From positions 50,994,224 through 51,058,223 of the forward strand of contig NC_044004.1 of the NCBI RefSeq assembly GCF_900496995.4: a stretch of 64,000 bases of DNA, written 5' to 3'. Each line of letters opens with the position of its first letter. Positions within the stretch are counted from its first letter, which is position 1. This DNA is from Aquila chrysaetos chrysaetos (Eukaryota; Chordata; Aves; Accipitriformes; Accipitridae). This document shows positions 17,701 through 27,560 of this stretch, in pieces. A program made the position numbers and the translations under genes. The notes under the pieces were generated by a model. It did not search any database. It was not told where the DNA came from and saw only the letters and a list, made by a program, of their open reading frames with translations.

Positions 17701-20700
17701 CCGCTCCCAGCTGATGCAGAAACCCAAACCAGCTTTCCAGGAGAATTAGGGAATTCAGTTCATTTCCATCCACAGATGACTTAGCAAAAAACTTGTCTAA
17801 ATCTCTCTTTCACCAGCAAAGAAGCAAGCACTCATAAAATGTGGGTGTTTGTTAAGTCCCTTAAAATCCAGGAAAGGAAGAATGGGAGGAAAGAACTAAA
17901 GCACTCTAATCCACTTGTTAACTAAAAAGCACAAATCCACAAGAGTTTCTTGCAAAATGTGATCGGATATGAACTATGCTCTCTGGTGTCTAAAAGAGTT
18001 GGGAGCCTTTGAATTTAAGGCAGCTGTATCAGGAGAACATGAGCCAACGTCAGTGATAACAGCAGTCTGCCATCTCCCAGAAGATTTTCCCCCAAAATCC
18101 TGTTTCTGCTCTACTCTGGCAGTGGATTAAAAAAAACCCAACAAACCACCCTCAAAACTGAAATATTTCTGGCAAAGCCTCAACAGCTGAATTTGTACGG
18201 AATGAGCCAACAGATGTGACTCATGGTTCTTGTTTTAAAATCGACCTGTGGGAACTCAGCACCTCTTTGTCTGCAGCACAGATGCAGCTTTATGGGACAC
18301 TGAGGCACCAGCAAAGCAAAACCACTGCTGGGGTAAAGTGGCAGGAATTTGAGGGGGTGTACTTGCCCCTGGGGCTGTCAGTCTCCATGAGACCTTGGCA
18401 GCCACGATCCTATGACCATCAGCCCATTTTTTAAGCCCTGTGGACAGCCAAGAAACCTTGCACCCACCTTTTCCTGAGCCCCAGAGCTGGCAGGTGGCAC
18501 CTTAGGAAAAAAACCCCTTCTAGGAGGGATGCTGTCTGGGCTTCTGGCAAGCCAAAATGATACCCCTCTGGGGGGACAGCTCAGCTCCGGTGACTGGGAT
18601 CTCTTTGCTGGTGAAAGAGAGATTTAGGCAAGTTTAGCGATGGTTATAGCTTTAAAAGAATCTCTCTCCTGGTCCTGCTGTTCATAAGCTCTGCAACCTG
18701 TGGGATGGATCCTGCAAGGTGCTGAGCCCTCGTCACCATAGAGCAAACCCCTGCACGCTCCCAACGCTGGGAAAAGACTTTCATGGAGCCATGGAGAGAC
18801 AAGCCACGTTCAGATCAATAGAAATAAAGCAGGCTGCTTGGCGAGCCAGCAAATCTACCCTTCGCTCAGAGGCGCCCGGAGTTTCTACCTCCAGGAGGTC
18901 TTTGTAGGTAGGTACAAAGCAGCACCAGTTCCCTGGAGAGTGAAACGCTGTCCTCTGATGTCCACCGACAGCCGCTTTGTGGTATGCTGCATTTGGGCAA
19001 GAACAGGCGCTTGGCTTCCACCAAGAGAGAAGAGAGCATAAAATACAGACAAAGCCCTGACTGACAATGGCAAAGCAACCTGGAGACCCCAACCCTGGTG
19101 GAACAAGTATCAGGGACTTCAAACCATAAGGCCTTTGGGCTGTAATGAGGCAACTTCAGCAGTATTTCCAGCAGTCATAACATGTCCCTCGAAGCAGGTA
19201 TTTGCTGGTAGCTAATGATAAGAGAGGCTCGGGGGTATCTGTCCCTTCTTGCACTGGTTAGGCAACAAGTCTGTGCCTGGTATTTTTCAGCTCAGAAAGA
19301 TCGTCATGCCAAAAATCCTGCTAGCTTTTTGATGGGGGTTGGTGCTTTGAGGTTGTTTTTCTGCCTGGCTTGAGCTGAGCCACGCAACCCTAATTCTTTA
19401 TGCCAGCTGGCTTTGCATGGCAGTGGGTACCATGATCCTCCCGCCCCAGGTCCCAGCTGGCTGTAAACAACCTCAGTGCGTGCGCTGCAGAATTAATTTC
19501 AGCCTAAGTTACTGAAGCCACCAACTCCATAAGAGGCTCTCCTGAGCATCTGCGCGCAGCCGGGTGACGGCAGAGGGCAGCTCCCCGGCTGTCACGGCAG
19601 CCTCCCCTCCTGCCGAGGGGACCATCGGAGGTGGCACCCCTGACCGCCTGTACCTGCCCCACCAGCAGACTTCTGCTTTGTGTCCGGGCCTGCCCTGCCT
19701 GCAAGAGCTGGCAGCAGACCTGAGCGTAGCTGTGCACGTTCACGGGCAGAGAGCAAAGGGCCGAGCCATTTAAAGGCAATGCTGGAAAGCAGCTGGAAGA
19801 CTTCCGAGCATCCATCTGCTGCACAGCCTCGGCTCCCTGGCTCCCTGGCAGGGAGTGGGGCAAACCCAGAGCCAGCTGTGAGTGCAGGCGTGAGGGCACA
19901 GCACGAGCCCAGCCAGGAGGGAGCACCACGGCATCGCTGCCTGCTCCCCCGGAGCAAACGCAGGCAGCTTTGCCGTGCCCTGCTGACCCAGCACAGGCAG
20001 CCTCAAGGAGCTGGGAATCAAGAAGGGTCCCTTTTTCCAGCCATTCCCAACGGTCCTGTCCAGGCGCAACCCACTCCACGAAGGACTGGCTGGATCCCTG
20101 CACCTGCCAAGTGCAGGTATAGCAAGGGTTATTTCCATCTTCTCAAACTCTTCTCAACTGTGTCTTCCTTTGCCCTGCAGCAGGAAGTTTTGGCTGCAAC
20201 GGAAATACCTTTTTCTGCATGGCTTCACTATTTGTGTACAAAGAACACAGGCATCAGATCCGAGAGGTCTGGGAAACAAGCAGCAGAAAGAGAATCCCGA
20301 GGACAAGGTCAAGGCGAATTATGTAGGGCTGAGAACTGGCTCCTTCCTTTTGCTATTTAACAACAAAGAAACATCCAAGTTTTTCCCAGTCGGTGGGCAG
20401 TATCTCTTAGCAAGCAAAAACTGCCGAGCACTGTGCAGAAAACCCTGCAATCAGCACCACGATGAATATAGAAAGCTCAGCTGGACGTGCATTTGGTCAG
20501 CTTTGTCAAATATAATTTTAATGAACTTTTATCCCCTTGGAAATATATCTATGGTGGAAAAATATGTGTGTCTCAAGGAGTACTTTGCATGTTAAGCCTT
20601 ATGTAGCTCAGTGCTTTGTTTCTAGGCGGCTTTACTCATGCCCACATGCTGTTGCCTATGACAAATCAGTAGGACTGCCCCTCCCAACAGGTATACCTCC

Positions 20701-23700
20701 TTCAGACCCTTTGAATAGCTGGTACGTATGGGACAGAGAGGGAGACAAGGCAAGAGAAAGGGTATGAAATGCAACCCCAGTTAACCAAGGAATAGGAGCC
20801 CAAGTCTTTTAATCGCTTGTGGCCGATCCCCGTCTCAAGCATATATTTCAAGGCAGAAAAAGAGGAGGTGGCTGCGGTAAGCCTCAATCCCACCTTGCCT
20901 GAGAGGTGAGGTTTGAGCCAACAGTGGCCAGGAATCAAGAAAGGGATAAATCAGCAGTGTTTGCCCCATTTGCCTCAGTCTGTGTCCTCCTGCCCTGCCA
21001 CCCCTAGCATGCCGTAGTGCTAGGGTGGGTGAGGAGGAGCATCTACCAACAAGCCATTCCCAGACGCATTCCCTTCTTCCGCTGGATGCCCCATCTCCAG
21101 CTGCCGCCCTTCCTGCCGACGACAGCAAAGGCCGACGGCAGCCACAGCTCAGCACCTCCTCCTCCCCCCGAGCACCAGCTTTCAAATAGGATGTGCAAAA
21201 CAAGCCCTCCCTCTCCAGCTCCACTTGGAAAAAAAAAAAAAAAGAGCAATCAAACACAGTTAGGACCCACTGCTGGAAACATGTTTTTCTGGATCTCTTC
21301 TCAGACTTGTAAGGCTGCTCGCTCTTGGACCCAAAGGATGTGATCCTGATAGTCCAGCGCGTGCATGCAGACACCTCAGAGCCCAAGTCCCCTGTCCCCC
21401 AAGGACCTCCTTCTGTGCAAAAGCTGCCAGACAAATGACTGATACAAGAAGGATGCTGCCTGTTTGTAGTCTCCCTGTGCAGGATCCCACCCTAGAGAGC
21501 ACCTTAAGGAGATCACGTCCATTTGTGGTGGGAAATGGCAAAAGCCAGAACTTCCACTCTTTGACTCCCACAGCATCTAGGTTCTTTTAGAAACCCAGAA
21601 AAGTGCCGTCTCCTATCTGGAAAGATACTGAAGCAGGCTCTACCCCGCGTGTCTGATGGGATGGATGTCCTCTCCTGCCATTGTTTCAAAATCTGTGTGG
21701 AGATTACAGCTCCCCTCCCCTCCCCACCCAACAGTCCTAACTGCCAGGAGGTCCTGAGGGCTACAGAAATACTTCCAGATGTCTACCACGTGTGTGGGCT
21801 GAGTCCCTGCCTCAGCTGCAAGCCACAGAGCGATGCGTATCACCAGAAGAAGGTCCACAGCACAAGGAAGGTTCACGCAGCCAAGGGAAGTCTCAGAAGA
21901 GTCAGTTGCGACACCACTGCTGAGCACCCCACGTCCCTCCTGCTCCCTTCCCCGAGATGCTGGGTCAGAGCTCTCCCAGCCACAGGAGCCAAAAGAAGAG
22001 CGGCTCCCCAGAGTGACATTTTGCCAGTGGCTTGGCACCACATGCTCCAGCAAAGTTCTTAAACAACAGGTAACAGCCTGCAAAGGTGTCTTGCTGCACA
22101 TCTGCACACCCCAAGGGACTTTCTCCAAGGAAGGGATGCAGTTTGTGCATGGAGTGGCTGTCCTGCACTGTGACCCTCTTCAGAGAAGCTGCCGCTGTGA
22201 TGACCAGAGGATGGGGAAAGTCTTCTGGGAGCTGTTTGAGGCTGGCAGGCCGGTGGCCTCCCATCATCCTGCCTAGTGGCTCATGTTTGCATTGACCTCA
22301 TCAAACTCTGTCTCCATAGTCTGGGTCAAAGCCTCACCAGGCCAAGCCAGCACCCAGTCTGCGGTGGACACAGGGAAGTGTGGCCAAGGGTTGGGGCAGT
22401 AGCTTACAATATGAGTATCGATACCTGTTTCGCCACGAACTCCCAGGTGACTTTGGGCAAGACAAGTGAGAGCCCAGCCCTCTTCTCAAGTACACAACTG
22501 AAGCGTGACCTCAGACATCTTTCAGACACGTCTGCTCACTTGGTCTGCGCTGGCAGGGCCAAGCAGCAGCACGGATTTTTAGGAATGCTGTGACCATCTC
22601 CCAAGTCTGCTGGGCAGGAAAGGCTCCTTCCAAATGCTAGAGGGAGGCCCAGACAGAGGCTGTTCTCTCTTACCCCACATTAGCCTGCGGGCTGAAGCTC
22701 CTTCTCTCCCGGAGTTAACACTGTAGCACAATGTTTCTGGCTAATATATAAGCCTGATGTTTTGCACAGGGTTTGTGAAAAGCCATGTGGGGCATTTAAT
22801 GGGCAACATCAAAGTGCATAACCCAGTCCTGACCCAGCCTTTCGTGCTTTCCTTGGGAGCTTCAGAAACGTTTTTTTGCAAGACATACTTGGCCTCACTT
22901 ATGGGAAGAAAGAGAAGGAGGGGGTGGAGGTTGTGACCCTACACATACTGTGTTTATGAAAACACTCCTCCACCAAAACGGCATTGGCGCTGCAGTATTG
23001 TCCTTGAGACGATCAGTAAAGGGCTTGCGTGCTCTGTCCCACCCCTCCCTCCCTCTCTCCCAGCAAAACCCACTCTCAGCAGCCAGGACTTCTGGTAGAG
23101 GCTCCGCAGCAGAACAATTTCTTCTTTGAGCACCAACCCTAAGCTAAAGCTTGGGAAGAATCGAGCTCCTGGTTAGAAATGCTGCAAGTGCAAACCGCTG
23201 TGTGCAGCTCAGGGGAAAGTCACTGCTTGTTTTCATTTCGAACCAAAGCAAGCCAGCGAACGTTGGCTCTGAATTTCTGTGGCTTTCACATCCATTTAAT
23301 CGTTTCCTTTTCTCGCCGTTTGCAACCTTCCTCCGCCGAACCCTCCCCTGGACAGCTCAACCCTTTTGTCCCACGTCACAGCATCCCACATTTCAAGCCG
23401 CAGGCCAAGTATGAAAAGCAGGGCAGTGTAGTTCCAGCACGGCTGGAAGCCGAGAGTGGCTACGCTTCTCCGCACTTCTGGCGCTGGTCTGAAGTCTTAC
23501 TCCGAGCTTAGGCAGCATCACCCGGCTGGGACTCCCGAGTCCATTTCAGGTGGTTTTGAAACCATCCTGACTTTACGAGTAAGCACCCCGGTGGGATAAA
23601 GCAGCACGAGGAGCACTCGGGACCAGCGGTTTCACCGGGAAGTCGCTCAGCACGGCCGGGCACCCACCCACCCACGCTCCCCCCCACGCTCCCTCCCGCC

Positions 23701-24281
23701 CCGCGGCAGCGCCCGCCGCCCGGCCCGGCCCGGCCCGGCCCTCCCGCTGCCTTCCCCGAGCGCTTCCCCTCGGGCCGCCGCCCCGCACCTTGCTCGCAGG
23801 CTCCCTTGCTGCGCTGGCTGATGGCGGGCTCGCCGCGGCTCTGGGCGCGCAGGCTGGCGGCGCGGAGCTGGCAGCCGCTGCCGTAGGTGAGCCCGTCGCT
23901 GCCGCACACCGGGTAGCGGCTCTTGCAGAGGCACACGCCGGACGGGGCGGCGGCGGCGGAGGGGGGGTGTCCCGCCGCCGGGCCGCCCTTGGCCTTACGG
24001 CGCTGGCGGCTCTTCACGCACTCGAGGCCGGGGGCGCAGCGGCCTCCCGCAGCGCCGCCGCACGCCTCCCCCTCGCCCCGGCCGCACTGCCAGCAGCAGC
24101 CGCAGGCGTCCCGCACCCGGCCCAGCGGGCAGCCCCGCGGCGGCAGCGCCGGGCACTGAGCCGCCTCGCAGGGCCCGCAGCCCGTCGCCGCCGCCGCCGC
24201 CGCCGTCGCCGCCGCCGGAGCGGGCACCGCCGGCAGCAGCAGCGGCAGCAGCGGCAGCAGCAGCAGCGCGGAGGGCGGCAT
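5753..24281 (-). CDS. IGFBP7: Insulin-like growth factor-binding protein 7 (complete, 5 exons, 288 aa)
   Basis: Secreted protein of extracellular matrix and vessels that binds IGFs weakly and activin. Minus-strand exons: 24281-23789, 10931-10822, 9264-9148, 8303-8177 and 5772-5753; phases join and the total is 867 nt (human protein 282 aa). Residues 1-25 form a Leu-rich signal peptide followed by an Ala run. From Cys35 comes the cysteine-rich IGFBP domain with the DACGCCWQC motif, then a basic KSRQRRKAK patch, a Kazal-like domain ([15 protein letters not shown]), and from exon 2 a C-terminal Ig domain (LSCEV..., [11 protein letters not shown]). The last exon contributes DDGAEL and a stop, matching human GEGAEL. 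Start chosen at 24281 because the signal peptide begins there; an in-frame ATG at 24314 would add 11 residues before it. Intron 1 is ~12.9 kb. Confidence 0.96.
5904..5928. repeat. (CTTC)n microsatellite
   Basis: About six CTTC units (cctccttccttcc...) in IGFBP7 intron 4. Confidence 0.9.
7202..8040 (-). mobile_element. 5'-truncated CR1 LINE fragment
   Basis: Read on the minus strand this ends with the CR1 3' terminus (fully conserved 'ggtcccttccaaccc...attctatgatt' type, near 7202-7245). It encodes the C-terminal part of the CR1 reverse-transcriptase protein in one frame: [18 protein letters not shown], then [11 protein letters not shown], an in-frame stop near 7840, then [11 protein letters not shown] and [16 protein letters not shown]. 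The 5' end is truncated, as in most CR1 copies. It lies in IGFBP7 intron 4, in the same orientation as the gene. The element is dead; CR1 is typical of birds and other sauropsids. Confidence 0.93.
15191..15204. repeat. (CA)7 microsatellite
   Basis: Seven CA units in IGFBP7 intron 1. Confidence 0.9.
21230..21243 (+). repeat. A14 homopolymer
   Basis: Fourteen A in IGFBP7 intron 1, reading as a T-run on the transcribed strand. No retroposon body was recognised next to it. Confidence 0.85.
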
Positions 24282-24620
24282 GGCGGCACGGCGCCGCCCG
24301 CCCCCGGCAGGCACTTATGCCGCGGCGGGGGAAACCCCTCCCCGGCGGCGCCGGCCCGGCCCCGGCCACGGTCACGGCCACGGCCCCCGCCGCGGCAGCG
24401 GGGCACCGCCGCCCTCCCGCGGCCGCCGGCCCCTTCGCGTGCGGTCCCGGCTGCCCCTCAGCTGCGGCGTCACGTTGGGTCCCCTCCCTGGTCGCCACCC
24501 GCCCCCGCTCGGCTCCCAGCCGTCAGCTGCGAGGGGCTGCAGAGGCCCCGGTGTGCCCGAGGGACGGGGTCGGTCTCCCGCGGGAGCAGGGACGAGGGAG
24601 AAAAGGAGAGCCGTCGGGTT
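23640..24620 (-). promoter_or_regulatory. IGFBP7: IGFBP7 CpG-island promoter
   Basis: A very GC-rich, CpG-dense block covers IGFBP7 exon 1 and about 300 bp upstream of the start codon at 24281. No convincing TATA box was seen. The transcription start should lie between roughly 24285 and 24450, which was not determined. Several long open frames in both directions here are by-products of the low stop-codon density. Confidence 0.8.
24186..24215 (-). repeat. IGFBP7: GCC trinucleotide repeat coding an alanine run in IGFBP7
   Basis: Imperfect GCC/GCG units encode residues 23-32 (AAATAAAAAA) just after the signal-peptide core and before Cys35. Human IGFBP7 has a serine run at the same place. Confidence 0.85.
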
Positions 24621-26900
24621 TCCTTCGTGCATACTTGGGACAAAGTTCTTGCCCGCTGCCTTCTTTCACCTCGGCTTGTGGATAATCACCTGCCCCGGGA
24701 TGGCTCCTGAGGGGTCCCCGAGGGCGGGGGGCCGTTGCCACCAGCAGAAACTGGGAATGCTTCTCACGCAGCGCTGGGCAACGCTGCTCGAGTCTGTCGG
24801 GACAGTGCCTTGGAAGCGCAGCGCCCCAAAGCATCGTGGTGCTGTTAAACCCCTCGGCGGGGCAGTGGGGCGGCACAGAGCGCTCTTTTCTGCCCTTCCG
24901 CTTCCCTCCCCTCCGGCCTGGCTGCATCTGCGGGGGCTTCCTCTTGTATGGGGGCGGCCCAGGCCAAGGCGATGCTCAGCCCTGGTACTGCCGGGGCCTG
25001 CGCGGCGGGCGCTGCTTCGGCACTCCTTGGTGGGGAAGGACGGAGGTAGTCGGTGTGCCTCGCTGTGAAACTGGGGGATGCGGCACTGCCCGGTATGGGT
25101 TGCCAGCGGCTGAGCCCTGCTGGGTGGCCTGGCAGGTCACCGGGTCCCTTCACATGCAGGGCAGCTGGGGGCCGTGAGTGAGACAGGCCGGCTGAGAGAG
25201 GCTGCAAGTTCCCCACGCTCCCAAATCTGCTCTGGAGGGATTGACCCGCTTGTGCCCGTTCAGCTGCCGACACTGTGGGAATGGGCTTCCGCCGCACGCT
25301 TCCTTGGCTCCCTGGGGCCCGCCATGGGACATTCCTCCTCGGACACCATGGCGTCTGCATACATTTCCTCGGATTTCCCCATTCCCCTCACCCTGGAAGT
25401 GCTCTGTGCTGTTCTCCTGAGAGAAGGGCTGCCCTCATAAGCAAGCACTATGCCAAACTCGAGGTGTTTGACACATGGGGGGTTTTGTGTTTTTGTTTTG
25501 TTTTGGTTTGGTTTTTTTACGGGTAAGTCACTATAGAAGTGATGAAAAGGGGTGAAATGGCCAAAGTATGGACGGACACATCTGCCAAACCCAGTTCTAG
25601 CTATAAAACCCATTTTGCGCAGTTCACCTCTCTCCTCTGTCTCCTGCCAGTTGCCAGGCATCTCCCTCATGGGCCCCCAGGTTCCTTTTGGTCAGGCTAT
25701 CGCAAGCCCTGACACCTCTTGGGCAGAGAACCGCAGGGTGTTTGAGGACCCTGCAGTAGCTTCCCAGAGCAAGCCTTTCTGACATGAAGTCACTGTCAGC
25801 AGGCCACTCGGCAGGAAGAAAAATGTAGCTCTGAACGGAAGAAGGACATCAATGCGTGTCCTTTCCTCCCCTCGAATCTCTTCAGTTCTTCATTTCTGTG
25901 CCAAACAAGAGGCGAGTGCCCTTGCCTCTGCTTGGAGCAGTTTTTTCCTCCAAGGAGGAGGCGTTAGTTCGTACTTTGGTGCCGAAGGACCTCTAGTGTC
26001 CCTTCGTAGCTTGTGCTTTGGCCTCACAGCTCTGGCTGGGCATTTCTTGATCTCAAGACCTTCCTATGTACTGTGGAAGGAGATAAGGTCCCCGCAATGT
26101 GCATAGGGAAGTGGCTGGGAAAGACAGGCTGGGTTGCTCCTCCCTGGGGAGAAGTCAGTTACTGTATGCCCCAGGTTCACCTTGCTTTGCTTCCGCGGCT
26201 CCTCCGCATCCCTTTTTCTTTACCCTGGGGGCCTCTGTGTGCCTTTTTGTGCACCACAGGCTGCTCCATTCAAATATATTATGTTAAATGCTTCTGGTGT
26301 CTCAGTAACGAATTTTCCACTGCGTTTCAGTGAACACCAGTATAAATCGGTAGATTCATGTTGCGCTTCATAGGACTTTTGTAGACTGCCCCACCAAAAT
26401 CCGTGCTTAGTATTCAGCAGCATAAAATTTTCTTAAGCAGATTGAATTTAATTCATCAGTGGAAGCTATTAGGAATACAACAAAAGCGCTCTTATGTGTT
26501 TTGATCCACTCCATCGTTCACATGGGTATCCTTTATTCCATCATTAAGATGGTCCTGCATGCATCGCTCCAGTGAGGAAGAGCGGGAGGTGGGGCAGGCT
26601 GGGCAGCCTTTCTTTGCGGGGCCGGGGGGAGCTTCCCGGGTCTTTGAAGGCAGGGGGAGATTTAGCAGACGGTAGGAGAGACTCTGTGAGAATGGAAGCG
26701 GATGGTTTTTACCTGCCGATGTCTTTCAAAACCGGGAATTTCACTTGCTGCTTGACTTCACCCAGCCAAGCAGCCCCTCTGAATTTGCGCGGGCTCTTCC
26801 TCAGGGTACAGCGAGCAGCAGAGTAGGTCTCTGAGCTTACAGAAAGCTGCAAAGGATGGACGCAGGGGGGACACTCTCCCAGGTGAATAACGAAGTCAAA
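24621..26900. other. Intergenic DNA between divergent IGFBP7 and the HERC gene
   Basis: Roughly 2.3 kb separates the two CpG islands. I recognise no gene, RNA or transposon in it. A short T/G-rich simple stretch lies near 25490-25516. A kappaB/ISRE-like motif at 26734-26748 is reported in the findings. The two genes are head to head but about 3 kb apart, too far for a simple shared core promoter. Confidence 0.6.
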
Positions 26901-26929
26901 CGGGAGTCTTTTCCCCACGGAAAAGCCCG

Positions 26930-27560
26930 GCACCCTTCCGCCCGCTTTCTGGTTTCCCTTCTCCCCCCGCCTCGCCCTGAGCAGCAGCCGCCTCCCGCAC
27001 ACCGGGAGGAGAGCCGGCCGTTCGCCAAAGCCCGGCGGCTCACACGTTTCCAGCGCAGGGCTCGGGAGTTTCCCAGCTCCGGGGATCCCGGGCACCGGCC
27101 GCTCTCGCTCCTCCTCCCGCTGCCGCGGCACCCGCCGAGTTTCGATTCCCGTTTCCCCGCCGGGGCGGAGCCATTCCGGTTTCCCCGCCGGGGCGGAGCC
27201 TTCCCGGCGCAGTCCCCGGCGCCGGCGAGCTGTCGGGGCGGCCGGCGAGCGGGGGATGGCGGGGGGACGGCGGCAGCGGCGGCGGGGCGGCCGGCGGCTG
27301 GGCACGGGAGGTACCGACCGGCGGCGGAGCGGCTGGAGCCCGGCCGGGGGTGGGAGCGTCCCGGCCGAGGGTGGACCCGACCCGCCGGAGCCGTGCGCGT
27401 CGCGCTGGGGGGATGTGAGACACCCCCACCCCGGGACGGGTCCGCGGAGATGAAAGGGCCGAGGTTGGGGTAACCTGCTGGGCTGCCTCTCGGGGAGAGC
27501 GGGCCGCGGCATGAGGTGCTGGACCGTGTCACAGTGCGCGGCAAGCGGGGGAGGCTGGAG
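26930..27560 (+). promoter_or_regulatory. CpG-island promoter of the HERC5/6-like gene with duplicated GC box
   Basis: A GC-rich, CpG-dense block surrounds the proposed start codon at 27256. A 22-bp unit containing CCGCCGGGGCGGAGCC occurs twice, at 27151-27172 and 27179-27200, with a 28-bp period. Each copy carries an Sp1-type GC box 55-105 bp before the ATG. No TATA box was seen. The transcription start is not determinable from sequence. Confidence 0.7.

Larger units (their letters stand above)
10932..23788 (-). other. IGFBP7: IGFBP7 intron 1 (about 12.9 kb), nothing recognised
   Basis: The donor GTGCGG follows exon 1 and the acceptor is a T-rich tract ending GCAG before exon 2. No further exon, RNA gene or transposon was recognised inside; open frames of up to ~225 codons on either strand show no family similarity. 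Small repeats include (CA)7 at 15191-15204 and A14 at 21230-21243. Regulatory elements may be present but cannot be identified by eye. Confidence 0.7.

Noticed and set aside
24282..24314. IGFBP7 start at the upstream in-frame ATG (24314)
   Set aside because: It would place 11 Arg/Gly/Ala residues before the signal peptide. The downstream ATG at 24281 begins the hydrophobic leader directly.
23790..25068. Overlapping plus-strand open frames of 306 and 262 codons at the IGFBP7 island
   Set aside because: They are antisense to IGFBP7 exon 1 and its promoter, are low-complexity, and resemble no family.
26856..27473. 205-codon plus-strand frame as HERC exon 1
   Set aside because: It is in a different frame from the 27256 start. 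No donor in it joins exon 2 in a HERC-like reading as cleanly as the short exon at 27256-27310.
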